A stretch of DNA of 64,000 bases from Enterococcus plantarum (GCF_001730295.1 NZ_MIKA01000048.1:1-64000); one strand, 5' to 3'. Positions 24,022 through 34,042 are shown, counted from the first letter of the stretch. Numbers and translations are program-made. The notes: a model not told the origin generated them from the sequence alone.

Positions 24022-24831
24022 TTAAATGTAAAGATCAAAAACAGCAATTTCTGGTGGAACTCTAAAGCGAGCAGGAATTTTTGTGGTACCTAAACCGGTA
24101 TTAACGTATAAAGTGGTGTCGTTCGCTAACGTATAAAAACCTTCAAAGTATTTTTCTGCCAATACATTTTTGATTGTAACAAAGGGCAACTTTACTTGCC
24201 CGCCATGACTATGACCTGATACAATCAGCTGAATATCGTGATCAATTAGTTCATCTGCCTTATCGGGTTCGTGGCTTAATAAAATAGTATAGTCACTCTG
24301 ACGAGCGGCTAAGGTCTCATCAATCGATGAATTTCCCAACAAAGAGTCATCTAAACCACCAATGTAGACTGATTTTCCATCAGGAAGTGAAACATTAGCA
24401 CCGGAGTTTTCCAGTAGTTGGAAGTCTGCTGCTGCTAAAATGTCAGGATAAACACGAGTAGCGCCGCCACCATAATCATGATTTCCCCAAACTGCATATT
24501 TTCCTAAAGGGGCAGACAAACGACTCAGTGCAGCAATCACTTCATCAATTGGTCCATATTTTGCATAATGATCAAATAAATCGCCTGTAAATAAAATAAT
24601 ATCTGGTTGTTCGTTATTGACTTTCGTGACGATTTTTTCTAGTTGTGCAACTGGATATTTTTCTTGAATATGAATATCTGAAAGTTGCACTACTTTGACT
24701 GGTTTTTGGCCATCATTATTCCCTAGTGTGTAGTGATGAGTGACAATTCTTTTTGGTTCTATAAAGAAGGCGTAAAGAGCTATGCCGATAAAAACGAATA
24801 TAACGCAATAGAAAACGTATCTTTTTTTCAT
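24022..24831 (-). CDS. Membrane-anchored metallophosphoesterase (YkuE-like)
   Basis: This 269-residue protein starts at ATG 24831, since GTGAGG lies six bases before it and inside the longer frame that begins at 24849. One N-terminal transmembrane helix (residues about 4-24) anchors the enzyme, with the catalytic domain outside. The calcineurin-like motifs are all present in order: LSDIHI, TGDLFDHY, WGNHDYGG, then SHEPD and SGHSHGGQ, giving the two-metal site. Related proteins act on cell-wall or lipid phosphoesters. The substrate here is unknown. It is monocistronic. Confidence 0.85.
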   Translation of the reverse strand: MKKRYVFYCVIFVFIGIALYAFFIEPKRIVTHHYTLGNNDGQKPVKVVQLSDIHIQEKYPVAQLEKIVTKVNNEQPDIILFTGDLFDHYAKYGPIDEVIAALSRLSAPLGKYAVWGNHDYGGGATRVYPDILAAADFQLLENSGANVSLPDGKSVYIGGLDDSLLGNSSIDETLAARQSDYTILLSHEPDKADELIDHDIQLIVSGHSHGGQVKLPFVTIKNVLAEKYFEGFYTLANDTTLYVNTGLGTTKIPARFRVPPEIAVFDLYI

Positions 24832-25002
24832 GAGTAACCTCACTTTCACTATTTACTATAACGAAAAGAAATTAAAAAATGGTAAAATGAGACTTGTAGC
24901 ATAGAAACTTTAGAATAATTTAGAGGTTGTAGGTCTTCGGTGTTTTTCAAAATCATTATTTGCTATAATAGAGAAGAACTTATTAGAAAGAAGGATGAAA
25001 CA

Positions 25003-26067
25003 ATGATGGTAAGAGTAAATAAATTAAGAGCGTTAATGAAACAAAATGATCTTTCAGGTTTTTTAATTACAAGTCCGTACAATTTACGTTATCTAACCAA
25101 TTTTACAGGAACAACTGGACTTGCGCTGATTACGTTAGATAAGGCTTTTTTTGTAACGGATTTTCGTTATACAGAACAAGCAGCGGAGCAAGCACAAGGT
25201 TTTGAGATCATTCAAAATGCTGGTCCAATCTATGATGAAGTGGTAGCTATCGCAGAAAGAGAAGAGTTGACTAATTTAGCTTTTGAAGAAACTTTTGTTA
25301 GTTTTGCAGAATATAGTTTGTTAGAAGAAATCACGCCATGTGATCTAATTCCGGTAGCGGGGTTAATTGAAGAATTGCGTGAAGTTAAAGATGAAGAAGA
25401 AATTGCGATCATCGAAAAAGCTTGCAGTATTGCCGACCTTGGATTTAAACATATTTTAACTGTGATCAAACCTGGTATGACGGAAATTGAAATCGCCAAT
25501 CAATTAGATTTTTATATGCGTTCTTTAGGTGCTTCTGGTGTCTCTTTTGAAACAATCGTAGCCAGTGGTTTGCGTTCCGCGATGCCGCATGGTGTTGCCA
25601 GCGAAAAAGTTATCGAAAAAGGGGATCTAATCACATTAGATTTTGGTTGTTACTATCAAGGCTACGTTTCGGATATGACGAGAACTTTTGCAATTGGTGA
25701 GCCAGATAGTCAATTGAAAGATATTTACCAAATCGTTTTAGAAGCACAGTTAAAAGTCTTAGATGAAGCAAAACCAGGACTGACTGGCATTCAATTAGAT
25801 GCGATTGCTCGAGATCACATTGCATCTTACGGCTACGGTGAGGCGTTTGGGCATAGCACGGGGCATGGTATCGGCTTGGAAATACATGAAGGTCCAAATG
25901 TTTCCTTTAGAGCAGACAAACAATTTGTTGCTGGAAATGTGATCACAGATGAGCCGGGAATTTATATTCCTGGTCTTGGCGGTGTTCGGATCGAAGATGA
26001 CTTATTGATTACTAATGAGGGGAATCGTGTTTTAACACACTCACCTAAAGAATTGATCATTTTATAA
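25003..26067 (+). CDS. Xaa-Pro aminopeptidase/dipeptidase, M24 family (YqhT-like)
   Basis: This 354-residue cytoplasmic peptidase starts at ATG 25003 after GAAAGAAGGATG; the longer frame from 24940 lacks family similarity. It has an N-terminal creatinase-like domain (about 1-120) and a C-terminal pita-bread domain with the five metal ligands: the Asp pair in LDFGCYYQGYVSDMTRTF, His in GHSTGHGIGLEIHEGP, and Glu in DEPGIYI and GGVRIEDD. It would release N-terminal residues preceding proline. In many Firmicutes the gene is followed by efp, but here no efp lies between it and the Asp23-like gene. Confidence 0.88.
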   Translation: MMVRVNKLRALMKQNDLSGFLITSPYNLRYLTNFTGTTGLALITLDKAFFVTDFRYTEQAAEQAQGFEIIQNAGPIYDEVVAIAEREELTNLAFEETFVSFAEYSLLEEITPCDLIPVAGLIEELREVKDEEEIAIIEKACSIADLGFKHILTVIKPGMTEIEIANQLDFYMRSLGASGVSFETIVASGLRSAMPHGVASEKVIEKGDLITLDFGCYYQGYVSDMTRTFAIGEPDSQLKDIYQIVLEAQLKVLDEAKPGLTGIQLDAIARDHIASYGYGEAFGHSTGHGIGLEIHEGPNVSFRADKQFVAGNVITDEPGIYIPGLGGVRIEDDLLITNEGNRVLTHSPKELIIL

Positions 26068-26383
26068 AAGTGAGTAGACCATCGATGAGGAAAGAACTAG
26101 TAGATAGTCTAATAGACGCTATTTTATTTAAATAAACCCTTTTCAACTCATTTTCTCATAGTTTTTTTGGTAGCGAAACGAGCGGATTAATGATAAACTA
26201 TGAGGGAATAGAAACATAGATAGGTAATTGAATTTAAACGAAAAAACGTTATTCTCTTATTTTCTTGTCAGGGCTGTACGTTATGACCGTTCTATTATCT
26301 AGCTTCGCAGGCTGTCTCTTGAAATGTTACAACCAAAGAGACATTCGTGAGCCTGTTGCGCTTTTATTATAAGGAGGATTAAA
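26068..26383 (+). promoter_or_regulatory. Structured leader upstream of the Asp23-like gene
   Basis: No coding sequence is seen. Two inverted repeats are present. One is CTCATAGTTT (26155-26164) with AAACTATGAG (26195-26204). The other is a compound hairpin, CGCAGGCT-GTCTCTT (26306-26320) with AAGAGAC (26336-26342) and AGCCTGTTGCG (26350-26360), followed by CTTTTATTAT and then the ribosome binding site. A possible promoter TTGAAT-N16-TATTCT lies at 26228-26255. The second hairpin resembles an intrinsic terminator in leader position, hence a candidate attenuator. Confidence 0.5.
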
Positions 26384-26809
26384 ATGACTGAAGAAACAAA
26401 TCTAGTGATCAATACAAAAGATTCTTTAGGTGAAATTGTTATCGCACCAGAAGTAATTGAAGTCATTATTGGTATTGCTGCATCTAAAGTGGATGGCGTT
26501 TATGGCATGCGTGGAACATTTGCTAATAATGTAACGGAATTTCTTGGCCGTGCTGCTCACGGTAAAGGTGTTTATTTAAGAGCGGAAGAAGAAGGGCTGA
26601 AGGTGGATATTTACTGTTACTTGAATTATGGTATTTCTGTACCTAAAGTAGCATTAGAAATGCAAGATCGTGTCAAACAGCAAGTGTTGTTCATGACAGA
26701 TATCGATTTAGTGGAAGTCAATATCCATGTTGTAGCAGTAGTTCCAGAAAAACTACCTGAACCAGATTTCGATGAATTATTCCCGGAAGATGAGGGAGAA
26801 AATGAGTAA
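26384..26809 (+). CDS. yqhY: Asp23/Gls24-family protein (YqhY-like)
   Basis: This 141-residue protein carries the Asp23 domain (EIVIAPEVIEVIIGIAAS, then VDGVYGMRG, then DLVEVNIHVVAVVPE). Its position directly before nusB matches the yqhY-nusB arrangement of Firmicutes. In Bacillus, YqhY is linked to control of fatty-acid (acetyl-CoA carboxylase) synthesis, and other Asp23 members act in envelope stress. The acidic C-terminus (FPEDEGENE) is notable. The gene overlaps nusB by eight bases, so they are coupled. It is preceded by a structured leader. Confidence 0.88.
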   Translation: MTEETNLVINTKDSLGEIVIAPEVIEVIIGIAASKVDGVYGMRGTFANNVTEFLGRAAHGKGVYLRAEEEGLKVDIYCYLNYGISVPKVALEMQDRVKQQVLFMTDIDLVEVNIHVVAVVPEKLPEPDFDELFPEDEGENE

Positions 26810-27251
26810 GCCAAGTTTCACTCGTCATGAGATTCGTGAAAAAGCGCTCCAAGCGTTGTTTCCTTTAGATTTTAATGTTGACTTAACAAAGCAAGATGCG
26901 ATTTCATATGCATTAGAGTTAGACAATCAAGAAATCATTAGTGAAGATGGGGAAGAATTTGTCCCAACTTATTTAGATTTATTGGTAGGCGGCGTTTGTG
27001 ATCGAAAAGCAGAACTTGATGAGATTATCAAAAAACACTTAGGGAATAACTGGTCGATCACTCGTATTGCTAAGATGGATTTAATCATTTTGCGTATGGC
27101 GATTTTTGAAATGCTGTATGTTGGAGATGTTCCCAACACGGTTGCTTTAGATGAGGCAATTGAGCTTGCTAAAAAATATAGCGATGATCGTTCTAGAAAA
27201 TTCGTTAACGGTGTTTTAGCGAATGTAATGAAAGAAATTGATTCAAAGTAG
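26802..27251 (+). CDS. nusB: Transcription antitermination protein NusB
   Basis: This 149-residue protein starts at ATG 26802 inside the end of the previous gene, with GATGAGGGAGAA upstream. It is an all-helical RNA-binding protein with the family pattern RHEIREKALQALF at the start and NKxVNGVLxxV-like KFVNGVLANVMKEI at the end. It works with NusE (S10) at boxA to prevent termination in rRNA operons. It is followed after 99 bases by folD, a common Firmicutes order. Confidence 0.94.
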   Translation: MSKPSFTRHEIREKALQALFPLDFNVDLTKQDAISYALELDNQEIISEDGEEFVPTYLDLLVGGVCDRKAELDEIIKKHLGNNWSITRIAKMDLIILRMAIFEMLYVGDVPNTVALDEAIELAKKYSDDRSRKFVNGVLANVMKEIDSK

Positions 27252-27350
27252 AGATGCTTTGAATCTTTTTTCATTTAGAAATCATAGAGTGTTAAGACTA
27301 GCCGAATTATGCTAAAATAAAAGAATATCGACAAAACGAGGAGTGTGCAT

Positions 27351-28196
27351 ATGGGAGAGTTAATCAATGGCCGCGAATTAGCAGATAAGATGCAAGCGCA
27401 AATCAAAGAAGAAGTGCAAGAACTTGAAAAAAAAGACATTCGTCCAGGGTTAGTTGTATTGTTAGTTGGTGAAAATTCAGCCAGTCAGACCTATGTGAAA
27501 AATAAAGACATTGCAGCAGCTAAAATCGGAATCCATTCAAAAATTGAACGTTTACCTGAAACAATTTCTGAAACTGAACTACTTTCTGTTATCGAACATT
27601 ATAATCAAGACCCAGAATACCATGGAATCTTAGTTCAGTTACCGTTACCAAAGCATATCAATGAAGAAAAAGTCTTATTAGCTGTGGATCCTAAAAAAGA
27701 TGTCGATGGGTTCCATCCGATGAACATGGGACACTTATTTATTGGGGAGCCCACGATGATACCTTGTACACCCTACGGCATCATGAAAATGTTTGAAGCT
27801 TATAATATTGATTTAGAGGGCAAGCGAGCAGTTGTGATCGGACGAAGCAATATTGTTGGAAAACCAATGGCGCAACTTATGATGATGAAAAATGCTACGG
27901 TTACGATTGCACACTCAAGAACCGTTGATTTGCCAGCTATAGCTAGAGAAGCAGATATTTTAGTTGTTGCGATTGGCCGTGGTCATTTCGTGACAAAAGA
28001 ATTTGTAAAACCTGGTGCAGTCGTGATCGATGTCGGGATGAATCGAGACGAGAATGGAAAATTGATCGGCGATGTAAAATTTGATGAAGTGTCACCTGTT
28101 GCAAGCTTTATCACGCCAGTTCCAAAAGGTGTTGGACCTATGACGATCACAATGTTGATGTATCAAACGGTCGAAGCCGCGAAAAAACAAAAGTAA
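27351..28196 (+). CDS. folD: Bifunctional methylene-THF dehydrogenase/cyclohydrolase FolD
   Basis: This 281-residue enzyme converts 5,10-methylene-THF to 10-formyl-THF with NADP. ATG 27351 follows CGAGGAGTG; the GTG six bases earlier is less likely. Visible motifs: the substrate-binding region around [14 protein letters not shown] with the catalytic Lys, [30 protein letters not shown], and the nucleotide-binding [11 protein letters not shown]. It supplies one-carbon units for purines and formyl-Met. The genes xseA, xseB and ispA follow closely. Confidence 0.96.
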   Translation: MGELINGRELADKMQAQIKEEVQELEKKDIRPGLVVLLVGENSASQTYVKNKDIAAAKIGIHSKIERLPETISETELLSVIEHYNQDPEYHGILVQLPLPKHINEEKVLLAVDPKKDVDGFHPMNMGHLFIGEPTMIPCTPYGIMKMFEAYNIDLEGKRAVVIGRSNIVGKPMAQLMMMKNATVTIAHSRTVDLPAIAREADILVVAIGRGHFVTKEFVKPGAVVIDVGMNRDENGKLIGDVKFDEVSPVASFITPVPKGVGPMTITMLMYQTVEAAKKQK

Positions 28197-28205
28197 GGTG
28201 AGAAG

Positions 28206-29549
28206 ATGGAGCAGCAATATTTAACAGTTACAGCCTTAACAAAATATTTAAAACGTAAATTTGATGCTGATCCATACTTGGAACGGGTTTATTTGACGGG
28301 AGAAATATCCAATTTCCGTCTTCGCCCCAATGCTCATCAGTATTTTAGCCTAAAAGATGATGGTGCGAAGATTTCCGCGATCATGTTTAAGTCGGCCTTT
28401 CAAAAGTTGAAATTTCAACCAAAAGAAGGGATGAAGGTTCTTCTAGTTGGTCGTATTTCATTATATGAGAGTGGCGGCTCTTATCAAATTTATGTAGAGC
28501 ATATGGAACCAGATGGCGTTGGTGCTTTATATCAAGCTTTGGCAGAATTGCGTGAGAAGTTAGGCAAAGAAGGCTTATTTGAAGGACCCAAAAAAATATT
28601 GCCGAGATATCCTAAACGAATTGCGGTCGTTACAAGTCCAAGTGGTGCGGTCATCCGAGATATTATTACGACAGTCAAACGAAGATATCCGATTGCACAG
28701 CTGGTGTTATTTCCCACATTAGTTCAAGGCAATCAAGCAGCTGATGATATTGTTCGCAATATTCAGCGCATTGAAGAATTAGGTACTTTTGACACGATGA
28801 TCATTGGTCGTGGTGGTGGCTCGATCGAGGATTTGTGGCCGTTTAATGAAGAACGAGTAGCTAGAGCAATTTATCAGGCAAACACACCTGTTATTTCATC
28901 AGTAGGTCATGAGACAGATGTAACGATTGCCGACATGGTAGCGGATGTCAGAGCTGCAACACCGACCGCTGCAGCAGAATTAGCCGTTCCGGTACTGAAT
29001 GAAGAATTACTAAGAATCAAAGACCGACAAACTCGTTTAGAGCAAAGTTTCCTCTATCAATTACAACAAAAAAATGAACGGTATCAACGGTTAAGAAATT
29101 CATATGTATTCAAACAACCAGATCGTTTGTATGAAGGTCAAACAATCAAATTAGATCGAATCACACAACGGTTAATTCAATCAATGGAAACTGTTTACCA
29201 TCAGAAACAACGGACAGCACAAGAGATTATTGGACAATTTAGACAGCAAACGCCTCTTGGGCAAATTAGAGAAGGGCAACAGCAACTAAAGTTTTTGAAC
29301 CAATCACTTCATGATCGGATGGCGCAATACATGAAGGATAGGGAAAAACAATTTACTTCTGCTGTTCAGCAATTGGATTTGTTGAGTCCATTAAAAATCA
29401 TGGGTCGAGGCTATAGTTATACAACGAAAGAACAGCAAGTAATCAAATCAGTTAACGAACTGAAACCAAAAGAAAAAATTCAAATCCATTATATGGATGG
29501 CATAGTAGATACGGTGATTGAAAAAATAACACCCGCTGAAGAGGAGTAA
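28206..29549 (+). CDS. xseA: Exodeoxyribonuclease VII large subunit
   Basis: This 447-residue protein has an N-terminal OB-fold (residues about 5-100, [20 protein letters not shown]), then the catalytic domain with [29 protein letters not shown] and [17 protein letters not shown], and a long coiled-coil C-terminal region that binds the small subunit. It degrades single-stranded DNA from both ends and serves in repair. It starts nine bases after folD and is followed four bases later by xseB. Confidence 0.95.
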   Translation: MEQQYLTVTALTKYLKRKFDADPYLERVYLTGEISNFRLRPNAHQYFSLKDDGAKISAIMFKSAFQKLKFQPKEGMKVLLVGRISLYESGGSYQIYVEHMEPDGVGALYQALAELREKLGKEGLFEGPKKILPRYPKRIAVVTSPSGAVIRDIITTVKRRYPIAQLVLFPTLVQGNQAADDIVRNIQRIEELGTFDTMIIGRGGGSIEDLWPFNEERVARAIYQANTPVISSVGHETDVTIADMVADVRAATPTAAAELAVPVLNEELLRIKDRQTRLEQSFLYQLQQKNERYQRLRNSYVFKQPDRLYEGQTIKLDRITQRLIQSMETVYHQKQRTAQEIIGQFRQQTPLGQIREGQQQLKFLNQSLHDRMAQYMKDREKQFTSAVQQLDLLSPLKIMGRGYSYTTKEQQVIKSVNELKPKEKIQIHYMDGIVDTVIEKITPAEEE

Positions 29550-29553
29550 AAAA

Positions 29554-29793
29554 ATGGCCAAAGAAAAAGCAGTTGAAAAAACATTTGAAGAATCATTAAC
29601 TGAATTAGAAGGAATCGTCCAACGTTTAGAACGTGGAGATGTACCTTTAGAAGAAGCATTAGCCGCTTTTCAAGAAGGTATGATTTTGAGTAAACAGTGC
29701 CAAGATACGTTGCAAAAAGCCGAAAAGACATTGACAAAAGTCATGACCGAAAATAATGAAGAAATTTCGTTTGAAGAGAGTGAGGGTAATTGA
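29554..29793 (+). CDS. xseB: Exodeoxyribonuclease VII small subunit
   Basis: This 79-residue protein is a helical hairpin with the family signature [20 protein letters not shown] followed by [12 protein letters not shown]. Several copies coat the coiled-coil arm of XseA. It begins four bases after xseA, and its TGA overlaps the ispA ATG by one base. The acidic tail ends in FEESEGN. Confidence 0.95.
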   Translation: MAKEKAVEKTFEESLTELEGIVQRLERGDVPLEEALAAFQEGMILSKQCQDTLQKAEKTLTKVMTENNEEISFEESEGN

Positions 29794-30680
29794 TGGAAGC
29801 TTTCAGTGATTTTCGTAAGCAAAGTTTACCGCTTATTGAAAAGGAAATGGAAAATTTTATCAATGAATACACTGCAAATGACCAGTTGAAAGAAGCTATG
29901 CTGTATTCGATTCATGCTGGAGGTAAAAGATTTCGCCCGCTTTTAGTGTTAGCAACCATTCGTTCGTTTAATAAAAAAGCGCAAACGCATGATTATCAAG
30001 TTGCAGCAGCTCTGGAAATGATTCATACGTACTCATTGATTCACGACGACCTGCCAGCGATGGATGATGACGATTTGCGTCGCGGAAAACCAACAAATCA
30101 TAAAGTGTTTGGTGAAGCCCAGGCAATTTTAGCCGGCGATGGCTTACTTACTGCGGCTTTTCAACTCGTAGCCCTCAGTCAAATAGAGTCAAATCAAAAA
30201 ATATTGTTGATTCAGATACTAAGTAAGGCTGCTGGAACTCAAGGAATGGTCGCAGGGCAAGCAGGTGATCTACAAGGAGAAAAACGCTCGTTGTCATTAT
30301 CCGAGTTAGCGAATGTTCATGAAAAGAAAACGGGTGCTTTGATTGAATTTGCTCTCTTAGCTGGTGGGATTTTGGCGGAGCAGCCAGAAGAAATAGTTGA
30401 TTTACTGGGTATTTTTGCTCAACATTTAGGGTTAGCTTTTCAGATCAAAGACGACTTGCTGGATGCGACAAGTACAGAAGAAGAATTAGGTAAGCAAGTT
30501 GGGCGAGATGAAGCACTAAACAAAAGTACTTATCCAAATTTACTTGGATTAGAAGGTGCTAAAGAAGCCTTGAACGAACAATTAACTAAGGGCAGTAATA
30601 CGTTAAAAGCAATAAAAGAAACAAGCTCGGAGTTTCATTCAGAATTATTACAAGAATTATTAGAACAATTGCAGTTATAA
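29793..30680 (+). CDS. ispA: Farnesyl/geranyl diphosphate synthase
   Basis: This 295-residue prenyltransferase makes the C15 precursor for undecaprenyl phosphate and quinones. The two Asp-rich motifs are present: first DDLPAMDDDDLRRGKPTNHK and second KDDLLD. GGKRFRPLL gives the diphosphate-binding Arg/Lys. ATG 29793 overlaps the xseB stop, with GAGGGTAAT as ribosome binding site. No dxs follows it, and tlyA comes next. This is consistent with mevalonate-pathway use in enterococci. Confidence 0.94.
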   Translation: MEAFSDFRKQSLPLIEKEMENFINEYTANDQLKEAMLYSIHAGGKRFRPLLVLATIRSFNKKAQTHDYQVAAALEMIHTYSLIHDDLPAMDDDDLRRGKPTNHKVFGEAQAILAGDGLLTAAFQLVALSQIESNQKILLIQILSKAAGTQGMVAGQAGDLQGEKRSLSLSELANVHEKKTGALIEFALLAGGILAEQPEEIVDLLGIFAQHLGLAFQIKDDLLDATSTEEELGKQVGRDEALNKSTYPNLLGLEGAKEALNEQLTKGSNTLKAIKETSSEFHSELLQELLEQLQL

Positions 30681-30696
30681 TAGAAAGAAGGCACTT

Positions 30697-31512
30697 ATGA
30701 AAAAAGAGCGCGTCGATACTTTAGCGTTTACTCAAGGATTATTTGAAACAAGAGAAAAGGCCAAACGTGCAGTGATGGCTGGGCTCGTGTACAATGATAA
30801 AAACGAACGATTAGATAAACCGGGGGAGAAGATTTTGAGTGAAACCCCCTTGCAAGTAAAAGGTCAAACTCTGCCATATGTATCCCGCGGGGGATTGAAA
30901 CTAGAAAAAGCGTTGGACGTATTTGAATTAGATGTGACAGATAAGACCATGTTGGACATTGGTGCTTCGACTGGAGGGTTCACGGATGTAGCGTTGCAAA
31001 ATGGTGCTTGCTTGAGTTACGCCTTGGATGTCGGATATAATCAATTAGCATGGAAAATTCGTCAAGATGAACGAGTTGTTGTGATGGAACGGACCAATTT
31101 TCGTTATAGTACACCAGAAGATTTTCATGAAGGTGTTCCTGATATTGCTACGATCGACGTATCCTTTATTTCGCTGAAGTTGATCTTACCTCCATTGCAT
31201 AAAATTTTGAAACCAGGTGGTAAAGTAGTCGCTTTGATTAAACCTCAATTTGAGGCTGGCAAAGAGCTTGTAGGTAAAAAAGGGATTGTTCGTGAACCAG
31301 AAACACACACACTTGTTTTAAATGATATTCTTTCATTTGCGCAAGAACATGGATACTCTGTTAGCGGATTAGATTACTCACCAATCACTGGTGGAGAAGG
31401 AAATATCGAATTTTTAGCCTATTTAACCTCTAAAGAAACATCAGAGCCTAAAGATCTTTCGGCAGAAACTACGGCAGTTGTTGAAGCTGCGCATAAAAAG
31501 TTGAAAGGCTAG
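30697..31512 (+). CDS. tlyA: TlyA-family rRNA 2'-O-methyltransferase (FtsJ/hemolysin-A type)
   Basis: This 271-residue protein has an N-terminal S4 RNA-binding domain (residues about 3-65, ending YVSRGGLKLEKAL) and a Rossmann-type methyltransferase domain with the SAM motif LDIGASTGGFTDV near residue 87 and KPQFEAGKE further on. The K-D-K-E-like set of the FtsJ fold appears to be kept. In other bacteria TlyA methylates 16S and 23S rRNA. The hemolysin name is historical. It is placed 16 bases after ispA, before argR, as in many Firmicutes. Confidence 0.9.
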   Translation: MKKERVDTLAFTQGLFETREKAKRAVMAGLVYNDKNERLDKPGEKILSETPLQVKGQTLPYVSRGGLKLEKALDVFELDVTDKTMLDIGASTGGFTDVALQNGACLSYALDVGYNQLAWKIRQDERVVVMERTNFRYSTPEDFHEGVPDIATIDVSFISLKLILPPLHKILKPGGKVVALIKPQFEAGKELVGKKGIVREPETHTLVLNDILSFAQEHGYSVSGLDYSPITGGEGNIEFLAYLTSKETSEPKDLSAETTAVVEAAHKKLKG

Positions 31513-31627
31513 GTTATAAAATTAGACGAAAGAACGATTAGTTGCTCGTTAAACACAAGATCTTATTGATAAGACTGAGATAAAGCCTTCAGTGTTTTAT
31601 TTTCAGCCTTATTTTTTATCCTTTCAA

Positions 31628-31646
31628 AATGAATAAAAATACGCTA
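31628..31646 (+). promoter_or_regulatory. Possible ARG box upstream of argR
   Basis: The sequence ATGAATAAAAATACGC matches the ARG-box core TG-N-AT-WWWW-AT-N-CA in all but the final A (here G). It lies about 145 bases before argR in a region without coding potential and could serve autoregulation. Confidence 0.4.
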
Positions 31647-31789
31647 TTATAAAATGGAAATGAATCGAAAAAGAAGTGTGCCTATTTAGTACGTTATAAT
31701 GGTAGAAAAAAATAACACTAGCTTTTATTTCTAAGTGCTGAAAAGCGATGTTTGGAAAGACGAATCATTAGGAAAGGGAGCATATTAGT

Positions 31790-32239
31790 ATGAGAAAAAA
31801 AGATCGGCATCGTTTGATTACTCGCTTATTAGCTGAAAAAAATATTCAAAAACAAGAAGACTTTGTGACATATCTAGAAGAAAAAGGGATCGAGGTGACA
31901 CAAGCAACCATTTCTCGTGACATCAAAGAAATGAAATTAATCAAAGTACCTTCTGTAGATGGCGGCTATCGATACAGTATTCCGGCAGAAACAAAGGAAG
32001 ATACGTCGGTCAAACTAGAAAAATTGATGAAAGATGCATTTGTTTCAGTCGATCAAATGGAAAAGCAAGTTATTTTGCGTACTATACCAGGGAACGCTGC
32101 AGCAGCATCTAAATTAATAGAAAAGCATTACAAAGACATTGTTTTTGCAACACTTAATGATGATGCCAGTGTCTTGATCATTGCACGAACTGAAAAAGAT
32201 GCTGAATTTTTAAAGAATGAGTTTTTCCGATATTTATAA
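31790..32239 (+). CDS. argR: Arginine repressor, ArgR/AhrC family
   Basis: This 149-residue protein has an N-terminal winged helix (KKDRHRLITRLLAEKNIQKQ, then VTQATISRDIKEMKLIKVP) and a C-terminal hexamerisation and arginine-binding domain (TIPGNAAAASKLI, LNDDASVLIIAR). It represses arginine synthesis and activates the deiminase pathway in related species. Enterococci usually carry more than one copy; this one next to recN is the widely conserved copy. The ATG follows GAAAGGGAG. Confidence 0.93.
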   Translation: MRKKDRHRLITRLLAEKNIQKQEDFVTYLEEKGIEVTQATISRDIKEMKLIKVPSVDGGYRYSIPAETKEDTSVKLEKLMKDAFVSVDQMEKQVILRTIPGNAAAASKLIEKHYKDIVFATLNDDASVLIIARTEKDAEFLKNEFFRYL

Positions 32240-32256
32240 AATCGAGGTGAATAAAC

Positions 32257-33948
32257 ATGCTGCAAGAGCTTTCTGTAAAGAATTTTGCGATCATATCCTC
32301 CTTACAATTAGAATTTCAAATGGGAATGACCGTTTTGACTGGGGAAACAGGTGCGGGAAAATCAATCATTATTGATGCGATGGGATTGTTGACAGGTGGT
32401 CGAGGATCAAGTGATTATATACGCCAAGGCGCTACTAAATGTACGCTTGAAGGCCTATTTACAATGCCAAAAAATCAAGAATTAGTGACCCTTTTAGAAG
32501 AATTGGGGATTGAGACCGATGAAGAATCAATCGTAATCCAAAGAGATATTTCAACTTCGGGGAAAAATGTTTGTCGTGTGAATGGCCGAATCATCAATAT
32601 TTCAAATCTACGAAAAATTGGTGAATTTTTAGTCGATATTCATGGTCAGAATGAACACCAAGAATTGATGCAAAGTGAAAAACATTTAGGCATGTTGGAT
32701 GACTTTGGCGGCAAAGAATTATTCAAGATAAAAGAGCAATATCAAGAAATTTACTCAGAGTACCGCATGATCGAAAAAAAAGTCAGAAACAGACAAAAGA
32801 ACGAAAAAGAATTTGCACAACGGATGGATATGTTACAATTTCAAAGTGATGAAATAGCTGCAGCACAACTTGTTTTAGGTGAAGAAGAACAATTGATCGA
32901 AGAACGAAATAAGCTAGGGAATTTCCAAAAAATAGCAGACGCTTTAGCTGCCAGTTATGAAGCAGTCAATGGGGATGGGGATAGCAGTTTAGATAAGATC
33001 GGCTATGCGATGAATGAATTACTCTCGATCGAGATGCTGGATCCAGAGTATAAAGCTATTTCTGAAGCAGTTCAAAACAGTTATTATCTTTTACAAGAAG
33101 CTAGCGGCGATTTGTCTCGCCATATCGATAGCTTAGAATTAGATGAAAACCGATTGAACGAAGTAGAAACGAGGCTTGAACTTATTCGTCAGATGAAAAG
33201 AAAATATGGCGAATCAATTGAATCGATCCTTGCTTATTATCAAGAGATCACACAAGAATTGGCAGATGCTGATTTTCTAGAAGGACGGACTGGCGAGTTG
33301 GAAACACTTCTGGTCGAAAAGAAAAATCAGGTAATCTCAAATGGGTTGAAATTGCGGGATATTCGAAAAAAAATTGCGAAAAAACTTGAAAAAAATATCC
33401 TGAGGGAACTAAAAGAATTGTATATGGAACGAACGGTTTTTGATATTCGTTTTACTGAATTATCGGAAGAGCAGTTTACGGAAGAAGGACTGGATCAAGT
33501 GGAGTTTTATATCACTACGAATCCGGGAGAGCCATTAAAACCTTTAGTAAGAGTTGCTTCTGGTGGTGAATTGTCCCGTGTGATGTTAGCATTAAAAACA
33601 ATTTTTTCTAAATCTCAAGGAATTACGAGTATTGTCTTTGACGAGGTCGATACAGGTGTCAGTGGTCGTGTCGCACAAGCAATTGCGGATAAAATTTATC
33701 AGATATCTGAAAATTCTCAAGTATTGTGTATCACGCATTTGCCGCAAGTGGCTGCCGTAGCAGATTACCAATATTTCATCGAAAAAGAAATCATTGGGGA
33801 ACGGACTGAAACAAAAGTTAGGAAATTGAAGCAATCTGAACGAGTAGCTGAAATTGCTCGCATGCTTTCAGGAAGTGAAATCACTAAGTTGACAACAGAA
33901 CACGCCAAAGAATTATTGAATATGGCTGGTAAAGAACGCAAAGGCTAA
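32257..33948 (+). CDS. recN: DNA repair protein RecN
   Basis: This 563-residue SMC-like ATPase of double-strand break repair has Walker A GETGAGKSIIIDAM near residue 30, a central coiled coil (about 150-380), ABC signature ASGGELSRVMLALK, and Walker B SIVFDEVDTGVSG. The full domain set is intact. It lies 17 bases after argR and probably shares its transcript. A strong hairpin about 95 bases beyond the stop can end the unit. Confidence 0.96.
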   Translation: MLQELSVKNFAIISSLQLEFQMGMTVLTGETGAGKSIIIDAMGLLTGGRGSSDYIRQGATKCTLEGLFTMPKNQELVTLLEELGIETDEESIVIQRDISTSGKNVCRVNGRIINISNLRKIGEFLVDIHGQNEHQELMQSEKHLGMLDDFGGKELFKIKEQYQEIYSEYRMIEKKVRNRQKNEKEFAQRMDMLQFQSDEIAAAQLVLGEEEQLIEERNKLGNFQKIADALAASYEAVNGDGDSSLDKIGYAMNELLSIEMLDPEYKAISEAVQNSYYLLQEASGDLSRHIDSLELDENRLNEVETRLELIRQMKRKYGESIESILAYYQEITQELADADFLEGRTGELETLLVEKKNQVISNGLKLRDIRKKIAKKLEKNILRELKELYMERTVFDIRFTELSEEQFTEEGLDQVEFYITTNPGEPLKPLVRVASGGELSRVMLALKTIFSKSQGITSIVFDEVDTGVSGRVAQAIADKIYQISENSQVLCITHLPQVAAVADYQYFIEKEIIGERTETKVRKLKQSERVAEIARMLSGSEITKLTTEHAKELLNMAGKERKG

Positions 33949-34042
33949 AAGGGGTTTGCTTTTTGGGTAAGAAGGCTTTAATTTAAAAGCGAAAGAAATC
34001 AAGAAAACTTATAGGCTAGCTATCTGCGTTTAATCAGATTTA

